Source: Pseudomonadota bacterium (GTDB lineage: Bacteria > Desulfobacterota > Desulfobulbia > Desulfobulbales > Desulfocapsaceae). Taken from it: a stretch of DNA of 64,000 nt. Made by a program: the position numbers and the translations under genes. The DNA is taken from NCBI GenBank assembly GCA_023412495.1, contig JAEYNP010000061.1, positions 1 to 64,000 of the forward strand, written 5' to 3'. Within the stretch, counting starts at the first letter, position 1. The number at the start of each line of letters is the position of its first letter. Positions 19,629 through 28,144 of this stretch are shown here, one piece after another. The notes under the pieces were generated by a model. The model had not been told where the DNA came from and ran no database searches. It saw only the letters and a list, made by a program, of their open reading frames with translations.

Positions 19629-19716
19629 GCCTGGATGGTGGAATTGGTAGACACCCGAGACTTAAAATCTCGTGCACCTCGCGTGCGTGCCGGTTCGACC
19701 CCGGCTCCAGGCACCA
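19629..19716 (+). tRNA. tRNA-Leu (UAA anticodon)
   Basis: GCCTGGA pairs with TCCAGGC to close the acceptor stem, with CCA encoded. The anticodon loop CTTAAAA in a CGAGA/TCTCG stem gives UAA. There is a long variable arm (class II) and a canonical T-loop GGTTCGACCCC. Confidence 0.93.
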
Positions 19717-19730
19717 GTTTTAAACCTTGA

Positions 19731-19766
19731 AAACCCGCTGCCTGTGACAGGTTTGCGGGTTTTTTG
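19731..19766 (+). terminator. Rho-independent terminator after tRNA-Leu, probably bidirectional
   Basis: An 8-bp stem AAACCCGC/GCGGGTTT encloses a second small stem (CCTGT/ACAGG). It is followed by a run of T (19760-19765). On the opposite strand the same hairpin lies just past the stop of the polyferredoxin gene and could end that operon too. Confidence 0.8.
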
Positions 19767-19788
19767 TTGCCTGGATGGCGCTGGACTA

Positions 19789-20799
19789 TCACGAGAGGCT
19801 CGGAGCATCCTTGCGTATCCCCGTGAAAAAACTTGAAGCGCCTTCTTTTCCCGCTATAAGCGGCGAAGGAGTGAGGGATAAGGCCGCTTCTTTGCAAAAA
19901 GCAACACAGAGCCCGCAGGTGCTGCAGCGTGAGGCGGCAAAGATCAGGCGCTTGCCCGGTCCGGTGCCGTCGGTCCGCAAGGCACCGGTGGGGCAGATGC
20001 CGGTGCAGCGCGGGCAGGTAGTACAGGCATCGGTGACTTTGAGGGTGGGTGTGATGAGGGCGTGGAGTCGGCTCTTTTCCTTTCCTTCGGCTTTGGCCAG
20101 AAGACTGTCGACCAATCTGACCCTGAACGGGAGTCTTCGACCTTGACCGGGCTGGCCTGGAGCCGAGTTTTTTTGCCTCTCCCGGACAAAAAACGTCATC
20201 CCGGCCCGAACGTTCGCTAAAAATGTTCTACGACTCTGCGGATATTGTTCCTCGCTTGCTGTGTCGGCCGCCAGGGACAGTTCGCCGGTCAGGAACTCTG
20301 AGGCCGCTGTCAGTACAAGCCGCAAGGCTGCAAGAAATTGTTCGGCGGCCGATTTGTTGCAGCAGGTGGCGCAGCCGTCGGTGTTAAAGAGGATCATCTT
20401 GCAGCCGCTTCTCCCCAGGGCAAGAAGCATTTCCTCCGAAAACAGCCCGAGACAAGGGACGGGAACTTCATCTGCGAACCGCGGTTTTTGACGAAAACAC
20501 GAAACGTACAATCGAGTCCTGCCGGCCGCCTTCCTCATGATCTCTTCCAGATCGCCGGCCGCAACCAGGGATTCGTTCGGACAGACCGCGACGCAACGAA
20601 GACAGCCGGTGCATTTCCCCTCGTCGAGAACGACTTGACGATCTACCAGGGACAGCGCCCCGGCCGCACAGGCATTAAGGCAGAGCCGGCAATCGCAGGT
20701 ATTGAGGCGGCGGCGCAGGCATCTTTCCCGCACTATGGCAGGCGCAGTTTGCGGCGAAGAACCGATAGCCTCAATAAGCGACAGGACATGCTCTTTCAT
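19789..20799 (-). CDS. multi-[4Fe-4S] ferredoxin-like protein of the reductase operon
   Basis: A 336-residue protein whose ATG at 20799 overlaps the chaperone stop (ATGA). Two pairs of ferredoxin-type motifs lie at the ends: CDCRLCLNACAAGAL and CTGCLRCVAVCPNE near the N-terminus, CTTCPRCTGICPTGAL and CSTCGLCVAFCKE near the C-terminus. A middle segment has DGCATCCNKSA, which I do not recognise as a named cluster site. There is no signal peptide and no membrane segment, so it is probably a cytoplasmic electron carrier or a cluster-delivery factor for the ArrA-like enzyme. The specific role is unknown. Confidence 0.75.
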   Translation of the reverse strand: MKEHVLSLIEAIGSSPQTAPAIVRERCLRRRLNTCDCRLCLNACAAGALSLVDRQVVLDEGKCTGCLRCVAVCPNESLVAAGDLEEIMRKAAGRTRLYVSCFRQKPRFADEVPVPCLGLFSEEMLLALGRSGCKMILFNTDGCATCCNKSAAEQFLAALRLVLTAASEFLTGELSLAADTASEEQYPQSRRTFLANVRAGMTFFVRERQKNSAPGQPGQGRRLPFRVRLVDSLLAKAEGKEKSRLHALITPTLKVTDACTTCPRCTGICPTGALRTDGTGPGKRLIFAASRCSTCGLCVAFCKEAALSLTPSPLIAGKEGASSFFTGIRKDAPSLS

Positions 20800-21434
20800 G
20801 CCGGTGCCGAAGGGGTTTTCTGAATCTGCCGGCAGGCGGCGATGAAAAAGCCAAGGCACTCGGCCAATGCCAGATAAAAGGGGTTGACGGTGCCGCTGCG
20901 GATCGCCCGGCAGAAATCCTCCATCCATGAGTTCAGGAAATGGTGGAAGAATTCATTCTGCCGCAGTTCAAGGTCCGCCGCCCCCCCTTCCCGGCCCTCG
21001 ACCAAGGCTGTCGCCTGGCAACTGAGCAGATAATGCATGAACTCCAGTTCCAGTGCCACATGATCGGGGGCCTCGGCGATCTCAACTGCCAGTCCGGCCT
21101 CCTCATAGCATCGCCGGACCGCCATGGTCGAATCGCCCATCAGCCTGCGGCTTTGCTCAAGATAGACCGAGCCGTAGGGGGCTGCGGCCAGTTCGAAAGG
21201 GCCGAGAAAGAGAGCCGCGTGGTCGACGCTCAACCGCTCCTGATCGAGGGTTTCCAGAGCCTCGGCCATGGCCCGGGCTGCCTTGCCGGCGTCAGGGGAT
21301 AAGGGCTGCAGAAGACGGGCAAGATTGGGGCAGACATCTTCCTCGATGAACAGCTCCCTCTCCGGTTGGCAGAAGCAGGCGGCAAGAAGGCGGAAGCAGG
21401 CGGCGCGCCTCTGTATTTCTTCGTGGTTGTACAT
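20796..21434 (-). CDS. TorD/DmsD-family molybdoenzyme chaperone
   Basis: A 212-residue, mostly helical protein. The region PYGSVYLEQSRRLMGDST and the helix APDHVALELEFMHYLLSCQA match the TorD/NarJ-type chaperone signature (E-x3-D-H-x2-E-L-x-F-M). Such proteins bind the Tat signal of a molybdoenzyme catalytic subunit and hold it for cofactor insertion. The start MYNHEEIQRR at 21434 is chosen because upstream in-frame sequence lacks family resemblance. It follows the ArrB-like gene by 70 bases and overlaps the next gene by four. Confidence 0.85.
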   Translation of the reverse strand: MYNHEEIQRRAACFRLLAACFCQPERELFIEEDVCPNLARLLQPLSPDAGKAARAMAEALETLDQERLSVDHAALFLGPFELAAAPYGSVYLEQSRRLMGDSTMAVRRCYEEAGLAVEIAEAPDHVALELEFMHYLLSCQATALVEGREGGAADLELRQNEFFHHFLNSWMEDFCRAIRSGTVNPFYLALAECLGFFIAACRQIQKTPSAPA

Positions 21435-21504
21435 AATCGCAAAAAAATATTCTTCGGACGGGCCGAGCATGCACCCGCAATCCCGTCCGAAGGATGAATA
21501 TCGT

Positions 21505-22269
21505 CTATCTCGCTGAATATTCGCGAATATAGTAGACATTGGGCTTGGTGCCCTCCTCGGGTTTCAGGACGAAGTGCTTGTTGGCCTTCAGCAGCTTGGC
21601 CACTTCGCTCGCCGGATCGGCGAGATCTCCGAAGACCCTCGCCCCGGACGGACACGACACCACGCAGTAGGGCAATTCTCCATTTTTAACCCGATGATCG
21701 CAGAAAATGCATTTCTCGACGATATTGTCGCGACGCACTGCCTCGTAATCGGGATGGACATATGTGTTCTTGTGGGGCGGGAGGGCTCCAACCCCGGCCG
21801 CCAATTCCGTCCCGGAGGTGGTGCAGCCCTTGATCAACTCTTTCTTGTCGGTAAAAAATGGCTGTGTCGGGGCGCCCTCCTCGTTATAGCTGATGACGCT
21901 GTACTCGCCGAAAGCTCCGTCCCGCTTGACCTCGCTCATGCTGTAGGGACAGGCCTCCTGGCAGGCCCGGCAGCCGATGCATCGTTCGTCGTTGTGCATG
22001 GTGATGCCGTCCGCAGTCTTGTACATCGCCTTGGGCTCGACCGGGCAGGCTTCGACACAGGCGGCGTTGCTGCAGTGATTGCAGAGTACCGGCAGGGTGC
22101 GGTAGGTGGTGTTGGGGAATTTACCGACGGTCTCATGCACGAAGTCGGCCCAGTTATGGGTCTGGCCGTTTTTTCGAATAGCCGTGTTGTTCTCCGTCTT
22201 ACAGGCCAGGGCACAGCTGCCGCAGCCCACACATTTCCGCAGGTCAATTATCATCGCATATTGCGTCAT
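21505..22269 (-). CDS. arrB: ArrB-like four-cluster [4Fe-4S] subunit
   Basis: A 254-residue DmsB/PsrB-type electron-transfer subunit with four cysteine groups: CVGCGSCALACKTEN, CNHCSNAACVEACP, CIGCRACQEACP, and CIFCDH with CVVSCPSGAR. Length and the ending RVFGDLADPASEV...PNVYYIREY closely resemble ArrB of arsenate reductases. It should receive electrons and pass them to the catalytic subunit, whose gene ends 20 bases upstream. There is no Tat signal of its own; it is probably exported with the partner. No membrane anchor (NrfD/PsrC type) is encoded nearby, as in classic arrAB. Confidence 0.8.
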   Translation of the reverse strand: MTQYAMIIDLRKCVGCGSCALACKTENNTAIRKNGQTHNWADFVHETVGKFPNTTYRTLPVLCNHCSNAACVEACPVEPKAMYKTADGITMHNDERCIGCRACQEACPYSMSEVKRDGAFGEYSVISYNEEGAPTQPFFTDKKELIKGCTTSGTELAAGVGALPPHKNTYVHPDYEAVRRDNIVEKCIFCDHRVKNGELPYCVVSCPSGARVFGDLADPASEVAKLLKANKHFVLKPEEGTKPNVYYIREYSAR

Positions 22270-22289
22270 TATCCGTTCCTCCTCTTGCC

Positions 22290-24878
22290 TTAAATCCGTT
22301 CGATTTTTACGCCGGTGAAACCGCCGTTGCGTACATTGCCGCCGCTCAGCCGTTCCGTATCAAAAGGCATGAGGGTATTGTTGTTGCCGCCGCGCGGCAC
22401 AGCCTTCGCAAAATCCGTAGCAGCGGTCCGCCCGTAAGCCCAGTGCCCCTGCCCGAAAGCCTTGGCCACCGTGCCGGGACGGATTCCCTCCCAGAGATGG
22501 ACCGTGCATTCGATGCTGCCGACAACCGAAGTCACCCGGATGGCATCGCCCTCGCCCAGTCCGAGCTTTGCCGCATCGGCCGGGTTCATCTTGAGTACGT
22601 CCTGGTTGCCCACATCGCCCGGATCCACATGCTTGAACTCGTAGTACCACGGCGAATTCTGGCTGCGCCCTTCGCGGTTGAGCCGCGACTTGTAATCGAT
22701 GAAGGTGAAGGGGTAATCCTTTTCGCTGCCGTGGCGGAAGGGCGGTTCGTAATGGGGCACGAATGCCACCTCGCCCCGGGCGGTATAATTGCAGGTGGCG
22801 AGGATGTCATCCACCGTGGTCTTGTGTTTCTCGGCGTGCTCGGTCAGGGCCTTTTTCAGGGTCTCGCTGTAGAATTCGAACTTATGGGAGACGGTGCCGG
22901 TAGTGGTTGTCTTGCCGTCTTTTTCCTCATCCTTGCCGAATTTTCCGCCCCAGCGCGACTTGTAGGGCTGCGCGTCGGAATTCCACATCCCACGCTTCCT
23001 GAACTCGGCCCAACCGGCGATCTTGTCGCCGCCGACCGATTTGCCGTTCCACATATCCTGGGTGTAATACTTCACTGCGTACTCGGTGAACTCCTTGGCG
23101 TTGGCAGCTTCCTTACCGGTTTCCGGATCCTTGAATTCCTTTTTCAGGAAGTCGAGGAGGTTCGGGAAGCCCCGTTCAGCAAATTTTTCGCCGAGCAGCC
23201 AGGGGAATTCGGTTTCGTCGTTGATCGCCCGCCAGAGCGGTTCGACCACCGGCTGCAGGAGGGTGCACTGGGCGTAACGGTTTTGTTTCTGTTTGACCCA
23301 GCAGAGCTTCTCGTACATCGACACTGCGCCTGGAAGGACGATATCGGCATACTGGGTCATCTCCGAGGCATTGGTGGTGATATGGACGAAGAAAGGAATC
23401 TTCTCCATCGCCTTTTCCCAACGTTCGGCGCCGGTGCAGGAAAACGCGAAGTTGTTCATATAGCCGACCGCCACTTTGATCTCGTACGGGTCGGCGGCGA
23501 GGATGCCGGTGGCGGCGTTGTTGGTGATGACTCCACCGCCCGACTTGCCGGCGTTGAGGGCGGGGTAGCCCTTGGTGCCGCGCTGGTCGATCTTTTTCAG
23601 CTTGCCCTGCTTCTTGGCCAGGTCGTCCAGGTAGTCATCGAGCTTCGGCATTTTTTGAGTCGGCACCTTGTTCGACGGCAGGGTGCCGCCGATATTGTCG
23701 ATGCCGCCCACCAGGCCGTTCAGGGCATTGACCGCCATGGCGCTGTACCCGCCTCGGACCTGCATCGCCGCCCCCGGTCCCATCCACACGGCGACGTTGG
23801 GGGCAGCCTTGGCCATGCCCCTCGCCACCCGGACGATCTGCTCGGCCGGCACCTTGGTGATCTCCGCCGCCTTGGCCGGAGTCATGTCTTTGACCGCCAG
23901 ATTCCACCACCGGACCACCCCGTGCGACTCCTTCTCGACAAAGGCGGCCTCGTCCACCACCATTCCCGGTTGGAAGAGATTCCTGCCGTCTTTGAAATCA
24001 CCGACGAACTCCCTGAACCACAAGCCCTCGCTCAGGATCACATGGGCGATGGCCAGGGCCAAAGCCCCGTCGGTACCCGGCAGGAGCGGTAGCCATTCCT
24101 GGGCTTTCGCTGCAGTATTGTTCAATTTCGGATCCACCACCGCGACTGTTGCTCGATCGATGACGTCACCCAGCCGCTTGATCATCGCCGGAACCATCCG
24201 GTTGGAACTGACCGGATCGCAGCCCCAGACCAGCAGGTATTTGGAATTATCGACGTCGTAGTCCCGGTATTCCCACTTGCCCTCGGTGTAGTAGGCGCCG
24301 AAATTTTCAGCCTCGGCGCAGATCGAGCTGTGTGAAATATTATTGGGTGAGCCGAAGATCTTGGTCACCCCGTCGTAGATGATATCGCGCATGTAGGTAT
24401 AGCGACCGCGCATAAGCATGTACTTCTCGGGCTCGCCCGCCTTACGGAGTTCCATCATTTTATCGGCGATGGTATTGAAGGCTTCATCCCAGGAGATGGG
24501 CACAAAACCGGGATCCACGCCGCGGCCTTTCTTGGAATTGGTCCGTTTCATAGGCACTTTCACCCGATCGGGATCGTAAACCTGCTGAAGGGAAAGGTGT
24601 CCTCTCGGGCAGACCTTGCCGTCATTTTGCTTGGAATACCTGTTGCCCCGGACCTTGGTCGCCCGGCCGTCCTGAACGAAGATCTCCACCGGGCACCAGC
24701 AGGTGCAACCCTGGCAGGTGCTCGTCTTCCACTCTCCAGGCAGTTCACCGATCGATTTGCCACCCGCGGCGGCCAGGCCGTTGGTTTTCGGCCCTTTCTT
24801 ATCGCTGCAACCACTGAACAATGCCGTTGTTCCCGCAGCCACCGATAATTTGAGAAAATCCCTCCGCTTAATCTGCAT
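22290..24878 (-). CDS. arrA: ArrA-like molybdopterin oxyanion reductase, Tat-exported
   Basis: An 862-residue DMSO-reductase-family subunit, close to the 850-odd of ArrA. The Tat signal is KRRDFLKLSVAAG. Cys55, Cys58, Cys62 and Cys90 bind [4Fe-4S]. Mo is probably ligated by Cys187 in SHSSICAEAE. Stretches typical of ArrA follow: MRGRYTY, GLWFREFVGDF and DMTPAKAAEIT, the last two at the sites commonly targeted by arrA primers. Arg159, Tyr160, His183 and Tyr204 fit active-site positions of Shewanella ArrA, while Asn192 replaces a Lys. Arsenate is the best substrate guess; selenate (Srd) or antimonate (Anr) relatives cannot be excluded. Transcription probably starts at the -24/-12 promoter 69-84 bases upstream. 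GGAGG precedes the ATG at 24878. Confidence 0.8.
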   Translation of the reverse strand: MQIKRRDFLKLSVAAGTTALFSGCSDKKGPKTNGLAAAGGKSIGELPGEWKTSTCQGCTCWCPVEIFVQDGRATKVRGNRYSKQNDGKVCPRGHLSLQQVYDPDRVKVPMKRTNSKKGRGVDPGFVPISWDEAFNTIADKMMELRKAGEPEKYMLMRGRYTYMRDIIYDGVTKIFGSPNNISHSSICAEAENFGAYYTEGKWEYRDYDVDNSKYLLVWGCDPVSSNRMVPAMIKRLGDVIDRATVAVVDPKLNNTAAKAQEWLPLLPGTDGALALAIAHVILSEGLWFREFVGDFKDGRNLFQPGMVVDEAAFVEKESHGVVRWWNLAVKDMTPAKAAEITKVPAEQIVRVARGMAKAAPNVAVWMGPGAAMQVRGGYSAMAVNALNGLVGGIDNIGGTLPSNKVPTQKMPKLDDYLDDLAKKQGKLKKIDQRGTKGYPALNAGKSGGGVITNNAATGILAADPYEIKVAVGYMNNFAFSCTGAERWEKAMEKIPFFVHITTNASEMTQYADIVLPGAVSMYEKLCWVKQKQNRYAQCTLLQPVVEPLWRAINDETEFPWLLGEKFAERGFPNLLDFLKKEFKDPETGKEAANAKEFTEYAVKYYTQDMWNGKSVGGDKIAGWAEFRKRGMWNSDAQPYKSRWGGKFGKDEEKDGKTTTTGTVSHKFEFYSETLKKALTEHAEKHKTTVDDILATCNYTARGEVAFVPHYEPPFRHGSEKDYPFTFIDYKSRLNREGRSQNSPWYYEFKHVDPGDVGNQDVLKMNPADAAKLGLGEGDAIRVTSVVGSIECTVHLWEGIRPGTVAKAFGQGHWAYGRTAATDFAKAVPRGGNNNTLMPFDTERLSGGNVRNGGFTGVKIERI

Positions 24879-24946
24879 GGACACCTCCGTCTTACCTGAT
24901 TTTGATAATACCTGCACCGGCTTCACGCCTGTTGATACCACAGATG

Positions 24947-24962
24947 AGCATTTTCCATGCCA
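24947..24962 (-). promoter_or_regulatory. sigma-54 (-24/-12) promoter of the arrA-like operon
   Basis: On the minus strand TGGCATGGAAAATGCT places GG at -25/-24 and GC at -13/-12 with the obligatory spacing, predicting a start near 24936 and a leader of about 58 bases. The adjacent gene encodes an NtrC-type activator with the GAFTGA loop, which fits. GTTAC-N6-GTAAC at 24983-24998 is a nearby inverted repeat. The region 24879-25208 has no gene and could hold the upstream activator sites. Confidence 0.7.
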
Positions 24963-25208
24963 TGGCTATTCTGACCAACGACGTTACGAAAAAGTAACAA
25001 AAACCTCGGTTTCTTAAAAAATATTCCAGGATTTCAAAGTATTGTTGTTATTTGCACATGATGGATCGACAATTTTTCATGCCGATTGTTGAAAAAATTC
25101 AGAAACACAATAAAAACGGAAAGTTACGACAACAGGCAATCCGCCGGATGTTACCGGAAGGAAACGCCGGCCATGATTTGTTCATTGTGATGGCAGGGAA
25201 AGGGTGTG

Positions 25209-26561
25209 TTAAAGCTCAAGCTGGTGAGCGGTAATTTTTTCCCAGAGGGTCTTGCGGCTGATCCCGAGGATCTCTGCGGCCCTGGAGCGATTGCCCTTGG
25301 TGAGCTGGAGAATCCTGGAGATATGGTCCTTCTCCGCCTCCCCGGTGATGTCAGCCAAAGTGGCCAGGGCAGTCTTTTCCCGGCGGCCCCTGCCGGCGCC
25401 GATATGGGAGGGAAGGTCGGTGGGGCGGATGACTTTTTCGCCGGCCAGAGCAATGGAGCGTTCCACTACATTGAGCAGTTCTCTGACATTGCCGGGAAAA
25501 TGGTAACGCATCAGGGCTTCCATCGCCTCGACCGAAAAGCAAACATCGGTCCCCAGTCGATCGTTGATGCGTTTGGCGAAGGCCTGGGTGAGGAGCGGGA
25601 TATCCTCCCGGCGTTTACGCAGCGGCGGCAGCACCACCGGAATGACGTTCAGGCGGTAGTAGAGGTCCTCGCGGAACCCACCCTTCCTGACCTCCTCTTC
25701 CAAATCCTTGTTGGTGGCGGCGACGATCCGGACATCCACGTGGACCGAGCCTGTCCCCCCCAGACGTTCGAAACTCCGCTCCTCCAGGACCCGCAGGATT
25801 TTGGTCTGAGTGAGGAGCGGCAGATCGCCGATTTCATCGAGAAAGATGGTGCCGCCGTCGGCCAGGTCGAAGCGCCCGGGTTTTCTCGCCGCGGCTCCGG
25901 TGAAGGCGCCCTTCTCATAGCCGAACAGTTCGCTTTCGATCAGCTCTGCGGGCAGGGCGGCGCAGTTTACCCGGATGATCGGCTTGGTCTTCCGCGCGCT
26001 CTGGTAGTGGATGGTCGAGGCGATCAGTTCCTTGCCGGTCCCGGACTCACCGAGGATCAGCACGGTCGAATTGGTCCTGCTCACCTTGCCGAGCAGGGCG
26101 AAGACCGCCCGCATGGCCTTGCTCTCGCCGATGATGTTGGGAAAGTCGTAGTAGCTGCTCAGCTCCTGTTTCAAGCGGATATTCTCGTCGGCAAGCGACT
26201 GGACTTCCAGGGCCTTGGCCACGGTTACCAGCATCTCGTCGAGGTCGAAGGGCTTGGTGACATAATCGAAGGCCCCGTAACGAATGGCGGCCACCGCGTC
26301 CTTGATGCTGCCGTAGGCGGTCATCATGATCACCGGCGTCGACGGCGACTCGGCGAGACTCTTGCGGAGGACCTCGGCACCGTCCGCTCCCGGCAGGCGG
26401 ATATCGGTAATGACCAGGGAAAATTCGCCCTCGGTAAGCGCGGCAAGGGCCTCTTCACCGCCGGCAACCGGGAAGACCGTGTAGCCTTCGGCCTTGAGGG
26501 CATCGGTCAGGGAAATACGCAGGATCTTCTCGTCCTCGACCAGCAGGATGCTCTTTTTCAT
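25209..26561 (-). CDS. NtrC-family sigma-54-dependent response regulator
   Basis: A 450-residue protein: a receiver domain with phospho-acceptor Asp53 (LVITDIRLPGADG), an AAA+ domain with Walker A GESGTGKE and the sigma-54-contacting ELFGYEKGAFTGA, and a Fis-type HTH (NRSRAAEILGISRKTLWEKI). The start MKKSILLVEDE overlaps the kinase stop by four bases, so the pair is co-translated. It should activate the -24/-12 promoter found just beyond its 3' end, in front of the ArrA-like gene. This matches the arr/arx-type XSR regulation known from other arsenate-respiring or arsenite-oxidising bacteria. Confidence 0.9.
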   Translation of the reverse strand: MKKSILLVEDEKILRISLTDALKAEGYTVFPVAGGEEALAALTEGEFSLVITDIRLPGADGAEVLRKSLAESPSTPVIMMTAYGSIKDAVAAIRYGAFDYVTKPFDLDEMLVTVAKALEVQSLADENIRLKQELSSYYDFPNIIGESKAMRAVFALLGKVSRTNSTVLILGESGTGKELIASTIHYQSARKTKPIIRVNCAALPAELIESELFGYEKGAFTGAAARKPGRFDLADGGTIFLDEIGDLPLLTQTKILRVLEERSFERLGGTGSVHVDVRIVAATNKDLEEEVRKGGFREDLYYRLNVIPVVLPPLRKRREDIPLLTQAFAKRINDRLGTDVCFSVEAMEALMRYHFPGNVRELLNVVERSIALAGEKVIRPTDLPSHIGAGRGRREKTALATLADITGEAEKDHISRILQLTKGNRSRAAEILGISRKTLWEKITAHQLEL

Positions 26562-28009
26562 TTTTCCTCCGGTATGAGTATGGTCACCGTCGTGCCGACG
26601 CCGACCCGGCTGGCGATGTCGATACGGCCGCGATATTTTTTCACCAGTTCGTAGGTCATCCACATCCCGAGCCCGGTGCCTTCGCCGGCCTTCTTGGTGG
26701 AATAGAAGAGGTCGAAGACCTGGCCGAGCCGCTCCGCCTCTATGCCGCAGCCGGTGTCCTCGATGGCAAACCGCACCTCGCTGCCTTCGCGAGCGGCGAA
26801 AATGCGCAGCATGCCGCCGCCTTCCATCGCCTGAACAGCATTGATCATGACATTCAAAAAGATCTCCTCAAGGTCGTGGGGTGCGACCGGTACCACCAGT
26901 TCAGGCTCAACTTCCTGCTGATACCTTATTCCTTGTTTCTTCAGGCGGTAATCGAGAAACTTCATCACCCCCAGGAGGATCCGCGCCACCTCGGAACGTT
27001 TCTCCTCCCCCTCACGGCGGCCTGCTGTCCAGAGGAGCTGGCCGACGGTTTTTTCTATACTCTCCAGGCCTTCCTGGACCAGTTCAAGATAATTCCGTCG
27101 GAAATCAGGGTCATCCCCCTGGCGCTGCAGCATCCTGACACAGTTGAACAGTCCGCCGAGAGGATTGTTGATCCTGTGGGCGACGCTCGACGACAGCACC
27201 CCCAGGGTGGCCAGTTTTTCCGACTGCAGGAGCTTCTCGTGGGCGAGCTTCATCTCCTCGTTGGCCCGGCGGATCCGCCGTACCATGTCGTTGTAGCTCT
27301 CGGCGAGCCGGGCCAGCTCGTCGCTGCCGGCGACCGGTATCGTCTTTTCGCCCATTTCCACCTCCACCTCGCCCATCGCCCGGGAAAGATCGATGACAGG
27401 CTTGATGAACCACTGGCTGAGAAAATAGATGAGCACGAACAAAATGGAAAGAACGAGGACGGATAAGACGACGATCTCGACGATCATGCCCCGGATCTCC
27501 CGGGCCACATTTTCCAAGGAAAGGGAAAAGAGCAAAACGCCCCAATGCTTACCTTCGATCGCCAGGGGGGCGGCAAATTCGAGGGCGGCGACGCCGCTCG
27601 CCGGGTCCACGGTCTTTCTGACCTGTATTTCCGCCCCGCTGCCGGCTTCCTCGATGAAGGGACTCGAGTATTTCCGGCCGAATTCCCGGAAGTCGCTGTG
27701 CGAGATGACCCGCAGCGAGGTGTCGAGCACCGCGACGGCAATGAGATCGAGCTCCCGCCGTTGATACAGTTCCCGCACGTAGTTGTCGATGAGGCCGCCT
27801 TCTTCGACCAGGCCCAGCTTTTCGTAGATCAGTTCGTTGATGATGAGGGCGCTGACCGTCCTGGCCATGAGCAGCCCCTGTTTTTCGCTGGCATCGAGCA
27901 GTGCCGTGCGGGTTCTGACAGCTACCCAATACCCGATGATAGTGGTGAGGACCAGAACGGAGAGAAAGGCGATGATGATGAATTTTTTCTGGAGCGAGAG
28001 TTTTTTCAT
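26558..28009 (-). CDS. membrane sensor histidine kinase of the oxyanion two-component system
   Basis: A 483-residue kinase: TM1 (residues 9-30), a periplasmic domain of about 140 residues, TM2 (EIVVLSVLVLSILFVLIYFL), a HAMP domain, HisKA with the phospho-accepting His in SSVAHRINNPLGG, and a HATPase domain (NVMINAVQAM, IEDTGCGIE, GTGLGMWMTYELV). The H-box has Arg where most kinases have Glu after the His, but the NNPL context is intact. It lies between a PhnD-like binding protein and its response regulator, the XSR layout. The bound oxyanion is probably signalled through contact with the periplasmic protein. Confidence 0.9.
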   Translation of the reverse strand: MKKLSLQKKFIIIAFLSVLVLTTIIGYWVAVRTRTALLDASEKQGLLMARTVSALIINELIYEKLGLVEEGGLIDNYVRELYQRRELDLIAVAVLDTSLRVISHSDFREFGRKYSSPFIEEAGSGAEIQVRKTVDPASGVAALEFAAPLAIEGKHWGVLLFSLSLENVAREIRGMIVEIVVLSVLVLSILFVLIYFLSQWFIKPVIDLSRAMGEVEVEMGEKTIPVAGSDELARLAESYNDMVRRIRRANEEMKLAHEKLLQSEKLATLGVLSSSVAHRINNPLGGLFNCVRMLQRQGDDPDFRRNYLELVQEGLESIEKTVGQLLWTAGRREGEEKRSEVARILLGVMKFLDYRLKKQGIRYQQEVEPELVVPVAPHDLEEIFLNVMINAVQAMEGGGMLRIFAAREGSEVRFAIEDTGCGIEAERLGQVFDLFYSTKKAGEGTGLGMWMTYELVKKYRGRIDIASRVGVGTTVTILIPEEK

Positions 28010-28101
28010 TTAGTGCCTTACTCCTGAAAGTCTCTCATGAATAACAAGAAATCTGAAGTATCATTTGAAACTAAGAACTTAAAATAACCACCAAGGCACT
28101 T

Positions 28102-28144
28102 ATACCCAAAGGGGGGACTGTACGGAGTCCCCCTTGTGGGGTAT
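28102..28144. repeat. strong hairpin between the PhnD-like and kinase genes
   Basis: GGGGGACT-GTACGG-AGTCCCCC forms an 8-bp stem, and outer bases ATACCC/GGGTAT can extend it. The sequence is related to the dispersed hairpin at 12548-12570 and 30469-30491. It sits one base from the upstream gene's stop codon and may attenuate or stabilise the transcript. Confidence 0.55.

Noticed and set aside
19382..19897. Minus-strand frame containing GAGVEPARTRG
   Set aside because: Artefact of translating across the tRNA-Leu(UAA) gene and antisense to pdxJ.
25052..25234. 60-codon frame near the sigma-54 promoter
   Set aside because: No family resemblance; it overlaps the regulator's 3' end on the other strand and is more likely regulatory DNA.
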